This document shows, one piece after another, positions 35,701-45,400 of a DNA stretch of 64,000 nt (position 1 is its first letter; every line of letters begins with the position of its first letter). A model generated the notes under the pieces. The model searched no databases. It was given only the letters and a program-made list of their open reading frames with translations, and had not been told where the DNA came from. The DNA comes from JAFECT01 sp036501825. Its GTDB lineage: Bacteria; Pseudomonadota; Alphaproteobacteria; Caulobacterales; Caulobacteraceae. The translations under genes and the position numbers were made by a program. The stretch lies in assembly GCA_036501825.1 (NCBI GenBank), contig DASXZP010000012.1, positions 1 through 64,000 of the forward strand, given 5' to 3'.

Positions 35701-35969
35701 GCGGCCACGTCCTGGTCGTCGAAGATCGGATTCCACTTCACCCCGCCGTCGGTGGACTTCCAGATGCCGCCCGAGGAGGCGCCGGCGTAATAGACGCTGG
35801 GGTCGCTGGGCACGCCTTCGATGGCGGCGACGCGATTGCCGTCGTCGGGCCCGAAGAACCGGAAGGCCGGCCCCTGCGCCTGCGGAGGTTTGGGCGCTTC
35901 CTGGGCGAAAGCGGGGGCGCCCGCGAGCATCAGAGCCAGGCCGGCCAAGGTCGCGCGGAACTTGCGCAT
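32775..35969 (-). CDS. Secreted Asp-box beta-propeller protein (sortilin/VPS10-like), copy 1
   Basis: 1064 aa from ATG 35969 (GGGGGAA upstream). A signal peptide (KFRATLAGLALMLAGAPAFA) precedes ten or more Asp-box repeats, such as KSTDGGVKW, RSGDAGKTW, KTTDGGEHW, VSHDGGESW and KTTDAGQTW, forming one or two beta-propellers to about residue 740. An Ig-like domain (FELKGTPGAAAKVEIINSAG) and a helical C-terminal region follow. Members are often annotated as glycosyl hydrolases but no catalytic pair was recognised. It lies just downstream of, and is similar in length and layout to, the protein at 36052-39243. Confidence 0.88.
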   Translation of the reverse strand: MRKFRATLAGLALMLAGAPAFAQEAPKPPQAQGPAFRFFGPDDGNRVAAIEGVPSDPSVYYAGASSGGIWKSTDGGVKWNPIFDDQDVAAIGALAVAPSDPNIVWAGTGEAWAIRDIDVGGDGVYRSGDAGKTWKHMGLPDAGRIGHIVIDPADPKIVFVCALGRMTAPQQERGVYKTTDGGEHWTHVLFADANTGCSGLAMDPHDSKTLFAGMWQVEMHPWAELSGGPGSALYVSHDGGESWKRLEGHGLPNSPVGKIDVAVAPTDSKRVYALIQTANQGSVWRSDDGGETWAVSSWDRTLIGRAGYYIRIAVSPGDKDKVLIANSGFHVSTDGGKTFPEVHWGGDNHDIWMDPKDPQRFAISFDGGLGITTVGGKGFRYSALPIGQMYHVAVDDQIPYDIYGNMQDDSTMRAPVYPIGRDGGWQHALGGCESGFTIPDPRDANIVWSSCYGGEVTRWDNRTKLARSVPPWIHTLDSQPDQVRYRCHWTPPLAADPFQPNTMYFGCQMVLKTTDAGQTWSEVSPDLSTRDPSHVVSSGGLIGDNLGQFYGEVVFAIAPSQVKRGLVWAGTNDGKVWYTTRGGGDWTDVTPKDMPKWGAVTSIEPSHFDPNTAYLSVDAHLTDDRDPYIYKTADLGKTWTRISGGLPKGELAYVRNVSEDPNVRGLLFAGTGHALFYSLDDGARWTQFKEGLPPAPVTWTVVQKRFHDLVVSTYGRGFYVLDDITPLEQQALKPTTASARLFDPRPTWRFNRGENAFVDFELKGTPGAAAKVEIINSAGQVIRTLTQPARPGLNRVKWDLRYEDLHTVILRTLPPEDPHIWEEARFKGKDSRPVTHWGMSTHQRGPMVAPGHFTVRLTVDGATQTAPLDILLDPHSPGSATDLKAQTDLQLRIAADVDHVAAKINLLEQMRHQIETWRAKTSDATQLAAYAAMDEKLHAVENEMFSKDLAPSDDKYYISAYKVYFNLLWLNAEIGQGAGDVAGGAEHGPTTAQPKELAWVEGQLATADTHYAALMSGDVAVFNQAQSAKHQPVLRTSLDTASDAEKKRRAQENKEADEDYANDD

Positions 35970-36051
35970 GGGTGGTTCCCCCAAATTACCGAGGTCACAC
36001 CCTAGCAGACCCCGCCCAGGCCTCAAGAAAATCGTATACGGAACGCGGGAC

Positions 36052-39000
36052 CTATTTCCCCGTCGCCGGCGACCCCCGGCCCGCCACCGTCAGGCGGGTG
36101 TTGAACGCCTTTACCTGGCCGCTCTTCAGCGCCTCCCATTTCGCCAGCTGGGTTTCCAACTGGGCGTGCAGGGAATTGTACATCGCCTGGTGCTGAGCCG
36201 TGGGCATGGTGTCGGCGTCGTCCAGCGTCGTCGCGAAGGTGGCGTACTGTTCGTTCAACATGCCGGGGAAGGCGAGGTTCGCCTCCGATCCCTTCATGTT
36301 CACCTGCATCAGCTGCTCTTCGATGGGGGTGAGCTGACCCTCGAGCACCTGGGCGTCGGCGATCAGTTTCTTGTCCTGCGGTTTGGCGGCGGAGTCGGTC
36401 TTGACCTTTTCCAGCGCCGTCTTGGTCGCGCGGATTTCATTCACCGCCCGGTGCAGACGATCGATGTCCGCCTCGGTCGCCACGGCGAGCGCCGCTTTCG
36501 CACGGATGGCGGGTTCGGAGTCCGGCACGCGCGGATCGACCACCACGGTCAGAGGCTGGGCGAAGGTCTGCCCGTTCACGCTCAGCTTCACCTGATAGAC
36601 GCCGGGCGTGACCCGCGGGCCGCGCGGCGTGGGGCCGGAATAGAAGGTGCCCGGAATCTGTTCCGGGTCACTGCGGCGCAGGTCCCATACCAACCGGTTC
36701 ATCCCCGCCTTCGCCGCGATGCGGTCATCAGGCACGATCTGGTCGGGCCATTCCGGCGGCTGCACCGGCTTGTCCGAGTGGGTGCTGGACAGGTGACGCA
36801 CGAGGGCGCCGGACGTGTCGTAAATGTCCACGGTCAGCTCGCCCGCAGGCGCGGCCTTCAGATAGTAGTCGATCTGAGCGCCGGCGGGCGGGTTCTCGCC
36901 GAACGGCCCATGCTCGACCGAGTCCGGATAGCTGAGCCGCAGCGCCGTCTCGGGCTTATAAAGCACCGTATCGGCCATGACGGCGCCGGCTTGGCGCAGG
37001 GGCGTCACATTGTCGAGAATCCAGAAGGAGCGCCCGTGGGTCGCGGCGATCAGGTCGTCGCCGTGGAGTGCGAGATCGTGAATCGGCGAGGGCGGCAGGT
37101 CGAGCTGCAGGCTCTGCCAGCTCGCGCCGTCGTCGAACGACACGAACACGCCCTTCTCAGTGCCGGCATAGAGCAGACCGCGCCGCACCGGATCTTCGCG
37201 CACCACATGCACCACCGCGCCATTGGGCATGCCGGCCATGATCGGCGTCCAGCTCTTGCCGCCGTCGACGGTCTTGAAGGCGTAGGGTTGAATGTCGTCG
37301 AGCTTGTGCCGGTCGACGGCGATGTAGGCGGTGTCCGCGTCGTAGTGCGACGGCTCGACCGAGTCCACCGAGCCCCAGGCCGGCATCGCCTTGGGCGTGA
37401 TGTTCGACCAATGGCCGCCGTCGTCACGGGTCAGCTGCACCAGGCCGTCGTCGGTGCCGACCCAGAGCATGCCCTTGGTCAGCGGCGACTCGTTCACCGA
37501 GAAGATGGTGTCGTAATACTCGACGCTGGTGATGTCCTTGGTCAGTGGGCCGCCCGAGGCGAACTGTTTGGTGCGGTCGTTGCGGGTGAGATCAGGGCTG
37601 ATGATCTTCCAGCTCTGACCGTGGTCGGTGGATTTCCACAGCACTTCCGACCCCGCATAGAGCGCGTTCGCGTCATGCGGCGAGATCATCAGCGGCGAGG
37701 TCCAGTTGAACCGGTGCGCCAGCTCCGACGCCGGGTGGCCTGAGTTGTCTACCGGCCAGGGCGAGATGTCCTCATCCTGCTGGGTTTCGGAATTGTACTT
37801 GTTGAAGGAGTTTTCCGAGTCCGAATAGATGATGTTCGGATGGTCCGGATCGGGCACCACATAGCCCGCCTCGCCGCCCCCGGCCGGGAACCAGTCGCGC
37901 GGACCGATCACGCCGGTGTCGTCATAGCTGGCGATCGCGACGTTGGAGTTGTCCTGTTGCGCGCCGTACACCCAGTAGGGCCAGCGCTTGGTGTCCACCG
38001 CCACGTGATAGAACTGGGCGGTCGGTTGATTGTCCTCGGTCGACCAGGTGTCGCCGCCATCCACGGATACGGACGCGCCGCCGTCGTTGGCGTTGATCAT
38101 GCGGCTGGGATTGCTCGGGTCGATCCACAGGCCGTGGTGGTCGCCGTGCCTGGCCGGCACCAGGTTCCAGGTTTTGCCGCCGTCGGTGGAGCGCAGCACG
38201 CCGGTGTTCAATACGTAGACCGTGTCGGGCGATTTCGGATCGGCGTAGGTCTTGGAGAAGTACCAGGCGCGCTGACGGATGCGGCCGTCGGTGGAGACCA
38301 GTTTCCAGCTCTTCCCTGCGTCGTCGGAGCGATAGAGACCGCCGTCGTGCGCCTCGACCATGGCGTAGATGCGGTTGGAGTCGGCCTTGGACACCGAGAC
38401 GTCGATGCGGCCGAGGGGACCGGCCGGTAGACCGTTGCCCTTCAACTCGTTCCAGGTGACGCCGCCGTCAGTGGAGCGGAACAGGCCCGAGCCCGGACCG
38501 CCGCTGGTGAAGGTCCACGGCTGGCGCTCGACCTGCCACAGCGCGGCGTAGACGATTTTGGAATTGTTCGGGTCGAAGGTGACGTCGATCGCGCCGGTGT
38601 GGTCGTCGCGGTAGAGCACCTTGGTCCAGCTCTTGCCGCCGTCGGCGGAGCGGAAGACGCCGCGCTCGCTGTTGGGGCCGAAGGCGTGGCCGAGGGCGGC
38701 GACCATGACGATGTCGGGATTGGTCGGGTCAACGATAACCGCGCCGATCTGGCGCGTGTCCTCGAGCCCGATATGGGTCCAGGTCTTGCCCGCGTCGGTC
38801 GACTTGTAGACGCCGTTACCCCAGGTGATGTTGCCGCGCAGCGCGCCTTCGCCCGAGCCGACATAGATGACGTTCGGGTTGGACGGCGCCACTGCGAGCG
38901 CGCCGATGGAGGATTCGTCCACGCTGTCGAAGATCGGCTTCCAGGTCGCGCCGGAGTCGGTGGACTTCCACACACCGCCCGCGACACCGCCGAAATAGTA

Positions 39001-39243
39001 GACGCCGGGTTGGCCCTCGACGCCGCTCACCGCAATAGCCCGGCCGCCGCGATAGGGGCCGATTCCGCGCCAGTGGAGGCCGGAGTAGACCGCCGGGTCC
39101 ACCTTGACCGTAGCCGCGGGCGGCGACGCGGGAGACGGCGCGGTCTTCCTAGCCGGAGCGGCGGCGGCGGCCGTAGCAAGCGCCAGGACGGCAAGGCTGG
39201 GCGTGATGAGGGCGGCGAGCCGACGCGAGGTGGAGCGGGTCAC
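36052..39243 (-). CDS. Secreted Asp-box beta-propeller protein (sortilin/VPS10-like), copy 2
   Basis: 1063 aa from GTG 39243, with GGGAGAT eight bases upstream. A signal peptide (RLAALITPSLAVLALATAAA) and an Ala/Pro-rich linker precede Asp-box repeats such as KSTDSGATW, KSTDAGKTW, RSADGGKSW, RSTDGGVTW, VSVDGGDTW and KSTDHGQSW. The C-terminal part has the same Ig-like segment (YYLKAAPAGELTVDIYDTSG), NRLVWDLRRSDPEQ and helical tail as copy 1. The two are clearly tandem paralogs in the same direction, 82 bp apart. Function unknown; periplasmic or surface binding of peptides or polysaccharide is possible. Confidence 0.88.
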   Translation of the reverse strand: MTRSTSRRLAALITPSLAVLALATAAAAAPARKTAPSPASPPAATVKVDPAVYSGLHWRGIGPYRGGRAIAVSGVEGQPGVYYFGGVAGGVWKSTDSGATWKPIFDSVDESSIGALAVAPSNPNVIYVGSGEGALRGNITWGNGVYKSTDAGKTWTHIGLEDTRQIGAVIVDPTNPDIVMVAALGHAFGPNSERGVFRSADGGKSWTKVLYRDDHTGAIDVTFDPNNSKIVYAALWQVERQPWTFTSGGPGSGLFRSTDGGVTWNELKGNGLPAGPLGRIDVSVSKADSNRIYAMVEAHDGGLYRSDDAGKSWKLVSTDGRIRQRAWYFSKTYADPKSPDTVYVLNTGVLRSTDGGKTWNLVPARHGDHHGLWIDPSNPSRMINANDGGASVSVDGGDTWSTEDNQPTAQFYHVAVDTKRWPYWVYGAQQDNSNVAIASYDDTGVIGPRDWFPAGGGEAGYVVPDPDHPNIIYSDSENSFNKYNSETQQDEDISPWPVDNSGHPASELAHRFNWTSPLMISPHDANALYAGSEVLWKSTDHGQSWKIISPDLTRNDRTKQFASGGPLTKDITSVEYYDTIFSVNESPLTKGMLWVGTDDGLVQLTRDDGGHWSNITPKAMPAWGSVDSVEPSHYDADTAYIAVDRHKLDDIQPYAFKTVDGGKSWTPIMAGMPNGAVVHVVREDPVRRGLLYAGTEKGVFVSFDDGASWQSLQLDLPPSPIHDLALHGDDLIAATHGRSFWILDNVTPLRQAGAVMADTVLYKPETALRLSYPDSVEHGPFGENPPAGAQIDYYLKAAPAGELTVDIYDTSGALVRHLSSTHSDKPVQPPEWPDQIVPDDRIAAKAGMNRLVWDLRRSDPEQIPGTFYSGPTPRGPRVTPGVYQVKLSVNGQTFAQPLTVVVDPRVPDSEPAIRAKAALAVATEADIDRLHRAVNEIRATKTALEKVKTDSAAKPQDKKLIADAQVLEGQLTPIEEQLMQVNMKGSEANLAFPGMLNEQYATFATTLDDADTMPTAQHQAMYNSLHAQLETQLAKWEALKSGQVKAFNTRLTVAGRGSPATGK

Positions 39244-39402
39244 TGGGTATCTCCCGGACGGGGCGCAATATCGCTGAGCGCCGCCTCGCCCGGCCCCGGG
39301 GGTCGGCGGCAGGGGCAAGCTAGAGCCCACGGCCGGGAAACGCACGATTTTTCGTGGCGGGCGCACCTAGCCGCTGCGACAATGGCCGCGAGGGAGACGA
39401 TC

Positions 39403-39735
39403 ATGACACCAATCCGCTGGACCGCTTTCGTCGTCGTGCTGGCCCTGGCCGCCCAGGCCTCGGCCGCTTCACCCACCGCCCAACTGAAAGGCCGCTGGGC
39501 GTTCGATTGGGCGCACGATCCCGCCAAGGCGAAATGCCAAGTGGTCGACGGACAATTGCTGAAGGATTTCCAGTCGGCCGCCTACGTGTGCGAGCCGACC
39601 GAGACCAAGACGACCACGACCGGCGCTATGGCCGCCGACTGCCGACGCTCACAGCCGTACAAGGACTACCTCATCTTCCGCACCAAGGCGCTGTGCGAGG
39701 CCGAGCGCCTCGCCCAGGCCGCCAACGGCGACTGA
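39403..39735 (+). CDS. Small secreted protein of unknown function
   Basis: 110 aa from ATG 39403, preceded by GGGAGA. A signal peptide (RWTAFVVVLALAAQASA, cleavage before ASPTAQ) leads to a mature protein of about 90 residues with four cysteines (AKCQVV, YVCEPT, DCRRSQ, ALCEAE), enough for two disulfides, and the opening QLKGRWAFDWAHDPAKAKC. No family was recognised. It is divergent from the propeller gene at 39243 and convergent with the serine-rich protein gene. Confidence 0.7.
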   Translation: MTPIRWTAFVVVLALAAQASAASPTAQLKGRWAFDWAHDPAKAKCQVVDGQLLKDFQSAAYVCEPTETKTTTTGAMAADCRRSQPYKDYLIFRTKALCEAERLAQAANGD

Positions 39736-39757
39736 GCTTTAGCCGGCGCCGGACCCT

Positions 39758-40519
39758 TCAGAACACATTGCGCAGGATCTGGATCACGTAGCCGTCGGAC
39801 TCCTGCACCAGCGCGATCGAGCCGTCGAGCCAGACCCATTTGCACCCGGCCGGCGGCCGCGGCAGGCCGTAGGACGACCAGTCGGTAAGGCCGTAGGCGG
39901 TCGCACAGGGCGGTGCGAGCACACCGACTTCGATGGTGTCGAACCGGCAATCGGTGCTCTCGTCGACATAGCCGATATCGGGAATGAAGCGATGATGGTG
40001 ATGATGATGTCCGTCGTAGTCTTTGAAGCCTGAACGGCCCTTCCACCAGTCGCCGCCGCTCTTTTTCCACGCCGTGTTGTGATCGACGTCGACGTGTCTC
40101 TGACGCCAGAGCGAAGCCTGCTGATCGCGGGCGCCTTCGCGAACGCTCATCCCGGGGCCGCGAGGTTCGCTGTGAACCGCAGCGGATGCGGAGCCGCCGA
40201 CAGCCCGGGCCCCCCCGTTTTCGGAATGGACGCCGCCGCCGGCGCCGAACGATCCGCCTCGACCGCTGACCGATCCGCCGCCGCCCGAGTGACCGCCGCC
40301 GGAGCCGCCGCCGCCACCACCGCCGCCCTCACTGTGTGAGCCGCCGCCGCCACTCGAACTCGAGCTGGAACTGCTGCTTGAACTGGAACTGCTGCTACTC
40401 GAACTCAGCGGTGCTCCGCCGCCGCCCCCGCCGCCTCCTGGAGGACTGGCAAACACGGGCGCGGCGAACGCGAACGCGACACAAGCAACCGAAACGGCGA
40501 GAACCGAACGATAGGCCAT
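39758..40519 (-). CDS. Secreted low-complexity protein with RcnB-like C-terminus
   Basis: 253 aa. A signal peptide (AVSVACVAFAFAAPVFA) is followed by alternating glycine and serine tracts, including 18 consecutive serines at about residues 39-56 and several Gly runs, a HHHHHH stretch near residue 175, and a C-terminal YGLPRPPAGCKWVWLDGSIA...QILRNVF segment. The latter matches the RcnB-type periplasmic domain, linked to nickel/cobalt homeostasis in E. coli; the His run would suit metal binding. The linker is unusual; its function is unknown. Confidence 0.75.
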   Translation of the reverse strand: MAYRSVLAVSVACVAFAFAAPVFASPPGGGGGGGGAPLSSSSSSSSSSSSSSSSSSGGGGSHSEGGGGGGGGSGGGHSGGGGSVSGRGGSFGAGGGVHSENGGARAVGGSASAAVHSEPRGPGMSVREGARDQQASLWRQRHVDVDHNTAWKKSGGDWWKGRSGFKDYDGHHHHHHRFIPDIGYVDESTDCRFDTIEVGVLAPPCATAYGLTDWSSYGLPRPPAGCKWVWLDGSIALVQESDGYVIQILRNVF

Positions 40520-40605
40520 AAGGACGCTCCTGTTGTTGTGCGCCCCCCGCGTCTTACGCTGAACTTACCGTTGAACGGCGCCGCCGCGCGCTTCCGTCGC
40601 GAGGC

Positions 40606-41157
40606 TCACGCGCAGGTGGTGCGGTCGTTGCTGCAGATGTCGCCGCTCCAGCCTACGGTGTTGCGGTAGCGGATCTGGAGGAAGGCCCCCCGGCAGCCGA
40701 GCACGGTGACGTCGTACTCGTCCGGCCCGAAGGTATAGATCGGCTTTCCGTGCGCGCTGGGTTCGGCGTACATCCGCCCCCCGTGCCAGACCCGCACGTC
40801 GCCCAGCATCGACTTGTGCACCCAGCCTAGATGACCGCCGGGAAGGTCATGCTCACTGTCGTCGTCGCCGTTGTCGGGGAATACCTCGTAGCGGTCGATC
40901 TGGTACCAGTCGCCGGCCATGCCCACCACATGGACGCGGATCCAGTCCGCGGGGCGGATCACGGTGCGGATGTTGTTGGGCAGGACCTCGGGCGTGGCGC
41001 GCACGTTCAGCCCCTTGGGGTCCTTGTCGACGACGTTCAGCTGTACGTCGCACGCGACGCTCGGTTGCAGCGGGACCGGCGCCTTGGCGGCGATCGAAGC
41101 AGAGGCGGTCAGGGCCAACGCCGCAACCCCGCCCAAGCTGACGAATTTCAAGATCAT
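40606..41157 (-). CDS. Secreted SH3-like domain protein
   Basis: 183 aa from ATG 41157, with GGAGG five bases upstream (the alternative ATG at 41172 contains that ribosome site in its own coding sequence). A signal peptide (KFVSLGGVAALALTASASIA) precedes a domain with LNVRATPEVLPNNIRTVIRP and GDWYQIDRYEV, the bacterial SH3 pattern, then GGHLGWVHKSMLGDVRVW and a second SH3-like half (VLGCRGAFLQIRYRNTVGWS). Three cysteines plus one near the end (CSNDRTTCA) may form disulfides. Such proteins bind cell wall or peptides. Confidence 0.75.
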   Translation of the reverse strand: MILKFVSLGGVAALALTASASIAAKAPVPLQPSVACDVQLNVVDKDPKGLNVRATPEVLPNNIRTVIRPADWIRVHVVGMAGDWYQIDRYEVFPDNGDDDSEHDLPGGHLGWVHKSMLGDVRVWHGGRMYAEPSAHGKPIYTFGPDEYDVTVLGCRGAFLQIRYRNTVGWSGDICSNDRTTCA

Positions 41158-41241
41158 CGCGTCCTCCGGCATTACGGATATTTAAGTTGAATTCGGGGTT
41201 GCTCAGGCCGGGCAACGGCTCGGCCTTAATCCAGACCTTAA

Positions 41242-41313
41242 CCGGCCCAGAATTACCGCGATTTCATTTGTTAGCCAAAGGGGCCGGTCGCATGACCGGA
41301 CCAGAATACCGCG
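41242..41313. repeat. Two near-identical direct repeats and a palindrome upstream of the RND operon
   Basis: CCGGCCCAGAATTACCGCG (41242-41260) recurs as CCGGACCAGAATACCGCG (41296-41313), one substitution and one deletion apart. The second copy abuts the inverted repeat CCGGTC-GCAT-GACCGG (41284-41299). Both copies lie in the divergent promoter region of the SH3-like gene and the RND operon and could be binding sites of a regulator that is not encoded next door. Confidence 0.5.
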
Positions 41314-41361
41314 TCGGGGCCAAGGGGCTAGGCGGCGCGGCAAGAGTTTTCAGGGCGCAAC

Positions 41362-42423
41362 ATGCGGATCAAGCGATCCTATATTTTCGCAGGCGCGATC
41401 TTAGGCGCCGTCGTGGGCTTCTTCGCCCTCTCGGCCGTATTCGGGGCCAAGTCGAAGCCCGCAGAAGCGGCGACCAGCAAGGGCGTGCAGACCCAGGCGG
41501 TGCAGGTCAACCTGATCGCGCCGACCCTGCGCGCCTACGACGTGACCATCCGCGGCCGCACCGAGGCGCCGCGCACGGTGCAGGTGCGCTCGGAAACCTC
41601 GGGCCTGGTCGCCGAGACGCCGACGGTGAAAGGATCGTGGGTGCATGCGGGCCAGGTGTTGTGCCGGCTCGCGGTCGATGCGCGCCAGGCGTCGCTCGAT
41701 CAGGCCCAGGCCAAGTTGCGCTCCATGGATCTGACCTACCAGGCGAACCAGAAACTCGCCGCCAAGGGCTTCCGCTCCGAGACCCAGGTGCTGGCGGCCA
41801 AGGCCGACCTCGACCAGGCGTCGGCGGCGGTGCGCTCGGCCCAGGTCGCGATCAGACAGATCGACATCAAGGCGCCCTTCGCCGGCGTGTTCGACACGCG
41901 CGACGTCGAAGTCGGCGGCTATCTCGCGCCGGGCCAATCCTGCGGCACCGTCGTCGAACTCGACCCGATCCTGATCGTCGGCGACGTGCCGGAGGCCGAC
42001 GCCAGCAAACTCACCGTGGGCGAGCCGGCGAGCGCGAAGCTGACCACCGGCGGCGTGCTGACCGGTCGCGTGCGCTACGTCGCGCACGAAGCCGACCCGC
42101 AGACGCGCACCTACCACGTCGAAGTGGTCGCGCCGAACCCGGGCCACGACTTCCGCGCGGGTCTGTCGGGCGAGATCTCGATCAAGGCCGGCCAGGGCTC
42201 CGCGCACCTGGTGCCGACCTCGGCCCTGGTGCTCGACACCAACGGCCGCCAGGGCGTGCGCTACGTCACCGCCAACAACCAGGTCGCCTTCGCGCCGGTG
42301 AGGACGTTGGAGGAAACCGCCGACGGCGTGTGGGTCGCGGGGCTCGACGGGCCCGTGCGCATCATCACGGTCGGCCAGTCCTACGTGTCTGAAGGGCAGA
42401 CCGTCCGCGTTTCGCAGCGCTAG
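41362..42423 (+). CDS. RND efflux periplasmic adaptor (membrane fusion protein)
   Basis: 353 aa. An N-terminal anchor (RSYIFAGAILGAVVGFFALS) is followed by a lipoyl/biotinyl-like half (VRSETSGLVAETPTVKGSWV), an alpha-helical hairpin (ARQASLDQAQAKLRSMDLTY...LAAKADLDQASAAVRSAQVA), the second half-motif (IDIKAPFAGVFDTRDVEVGG) and a beta-barrel. The adaptor links the inner-membrane pump to an outer-membrane channel, whose gene is not present here. The RND permease follows 14 bp later. Confidence 0.93.
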   Translation: MRIKRSYIFAGAILGAVVGFFALSAVFGAKSKPAEAATSKGVQTQAVQVNLIAPTLRAYDVTIRGRTEAPRTVQVRSETSGLVAETPTVKGSWVHAGQVLCRLAVDARQASLDQAQAKLRSMDLTYQANQKLAAKGFRSETQVLAAKADLDQASAAVRSAQVAIRQIDIKAPFAGVFDTRDVEVGGYLAPGQSCGTVVELDPILIVGDVPEADASKLTVGEPASAKLTTGGVLTGRVRYVAHEADPQTRTYHVEVVAPNPGHDFRAGLSGEISIKAGQGSAHLVPTSALVLDTNGRQGVRYVTANNQVAFAPVRTLEETADGVWVAGLDGPVRIITVGQSYVSEGQTVRVSQR

Positions 42424-42437
42424 GCCGAGGGGAAGAC

Positions 42438-45400
42438 ATGAGCTTCATCGGATCCCTGATCGGCGGCGCCATCAAGCGGCGGACGGTGGTGATCGTGGTC
42501 ACCGTCATCGGCTCGATCTTCGGCCTGTTCGCCTATCTGAGCCTGCCGCGGGAATCGCAGCCCGACGTCACCGTGCCCTACATCGTCATTACGGTTCCCT
42601 TCCCCGGCGTCAGCCCCGAGGATTCCGAACGGCTGCTGGTGCGCCCGCTGGAGACCCAGTTCAAGTCGCTCGAAGGTCTGAAGGAGATGAACGCCGCCGC
42701 CATTCCCGGCGCGGCCGTCGTCGTGCTCGAGTTCGAGGTCAACTTCGACAAGGAGAAAACCCTCAACGACGTGCGCGCCAAGGTCGACCAGGCGCGCAGC
42801 CGCTTCCCCCCCGACGCCCTGCCGCCCACCATCGAGGAACAGAACGTCGACCAGAACCCGGTCCTGACCGTCGTCCTGTCGGGCAAGGCGCCCGAGCGGG
42901 CGCTGTACCAGGCGTCGCGGCGACTGGCGGACCGGCTCGAAGCGGTGCCGGGGGTGATCAACGCCAACCTCTACGGCGCCCGCGACGAGCAGCTCGAAGT
43001 GACGATCGATCCGGTCAAACTCGAATCCTACAACGTCACGGTCAACGACCTCGCGCGCGTCATCAATTCCAACAACCAGCTCATCCCGGCCGGTGATCTG
43101 CAGACCAAACAGGGCGACTTCGCGGTGAAGGTGCCGGGCGTGGTGGTCGGACCCGCCGACGTGCTGGCCCTTCCGATCAAGACCAGCGGCGACAAGGTGG
43201 TCACCCTGGGCGACATCGGCGAGGTGCGGCGCACCTTCAAGGAATCGACCACCAACACCCGGATCGACGGCGAACGCGCCTTCACCATCGAAGTGGTCAA
43301 GCGCCCCGGCGCCAATATCCTGGATACGGTGAAGAACGCCCGCGCCGCGGTGGAGGACGAACGCGTACGGTTCCCGTCCACCATCAAGGTGCAATACCAG
43401 GACGACGAGAGCGAGTTCATCAACCGCACCCTCAACCTGCTGGAAAGCGGTCTGATCATGGCGGTGATCCTGGTCATGGTCATCGTGGTCGCCTCGCTCG
43501 GCATCCGCGCGGGTCTGCTGGTCGGCGCGGCGATCCCGTGCTGTTTCATGCTGGCCTTCCTGCTGCTGCAAGCGAGCCACATCACCCTGAACCAGATGGT
43601 CATGTTCGGCCTGGTGCTGGCGGTGGGGATGCTCGTCGACGGCTCCATTGTCGTGGTCGAATACGCCGACCGGAAAATGGCCGAAGGGCACGACAAGAAG
43701 GAGGCCTACCGCCTCGCGGGCGAGCGCATGTTCTGGCCGGTGTTCAACGGCATCGCCACCACGCTCTGCGCCTTCCTGCCGTTCCTGTTCTGGAACTCGA
43801 TCCCAGGCAAGTTCATGAGCTTCCTGCCGATCACCCTGTTTTTCGTGCTCGCCTCGTCGATCTTCGTCGCCCTGATCTTCACCCCGGCGCTGGGCTCGGT
43901 ATTCGGCAAGCGCAACGAGGAGCACGACCACAGCGCCGATCAGATCGAGATCTCCGAACACGGCGATCCGCGTGAGATGAAGGGCTTCATGGGCTTCTAC
44001 GCCCGCTTTGTCGCCGGCGCGATCAAGCGACCGGTCGCGATTCTGGGCGCGGGCGCGCTCGTTATCGCCGGCATCACCGGCTGGTTCGTCACCACCGAGA
44101 TGGGCCTGTTCGGCCAGCAGCCGCACCGCATCGAGTTCTTCCTCGACGAGGATCCGGACAACGTCACCGTCTATGTCCAGGCGCGCGGCAATATGTCGGT
44201 GCAGGCCCAGGACGCCCTGGTCTCCCAGGTCGAACGCAAGCTCGTCGGCATCAAGGGCGTCGACTCTATGTACGTGCGTGTCGGCCGGGTGAATTCGCTG
44301 GGCTTCGGCGGACCGCCGCAGGACTCCATCGGCCGCATCAACCTCCAGTTCCTGAAGTATGAGCAGCTGAAGACGATGGGTCTCACCGGCGACGACATCG
44401 TCGCCACCGTGCGCAAGCGCGTCGGCGAAACGCCGGGCCTCGGCGTCGAGGTGCGGCCGCCGCAGAACGGGCCCAACCCCGGCAAGGCGATCCAGATCGA
44501 ACTGCGCGGCGCCGACAACGCGGCCCTGAACAAGACCGCCGACCAGGTGCTGGCGCACCTGCAGCAGGACCGCCGCCTGACCGATCTGGAAGACAGCCGC
44601 ACCTCGCCCGGCATGGAGTGGGACATGGCGGTCGACCGTGAAACCGCCGGCCGCTACGGCGTGAGCGTGCTCGAGGTGGGCCAAGCGATCCAGTTTGCCA
44701 CCGACGGCATTCTCGTCGGACGTTTCCGCCCCGACGACGCCCAGGACGAGCTCGACATCCGCGTGCGCTTCCCCGACGGCCAGCGTTCGCTGTCGGCGCT
44801 CGACAGCCTGAAGATCACGACCCCCAACGGGCCAGTGCCGGCGAGCTATTTCGTCACCCGCAAGGCCGGGCCGCAGATCGACTCGATCAAGCGCCGCGAC
44901 AGCCAGCGCCTGGCGCTGCTTCAGGCCAACGCGCGCCCGGGCGTCGCCGCCAACCTGGTGATCGCCGATCTGAAGCCCTGGCTGACCAAGCTGCAGATGG
45001 ACTCCACCGTGCACTGGAAATTCCGCGGCGGTGACGAGGACACCCAGGACGCGGGCCATTTCTTCATCTACGCGATGCTGACCTCCCTGTTCCTGATGGC
45101 GATGATCCTGCTGTGGCAGTTCAACAGCCTGTGGGGCGTGTTTGCGACCCTGTTCGCGGTCGTGCTGTCCACCATGGGCGTGCTGCTCGGCATCCAGGTG
45201 AACCTGCTCGGCACCTTCAACTACATCTCGGTGATCATGTGCGGCACCGGGGTCGTGGCGCTCGCCGGGGTCATCGTCGGCCACAACATCGTGCTGGTGG
45301 ACACCTACTATCAGCTGCGCCGCAACCAGGGCCTCGACCGCCAGACCGCCGCGTTGAAGGCCGCGGTGCAACGGTTCCGCCCGGTATTGCTCACCACCCT

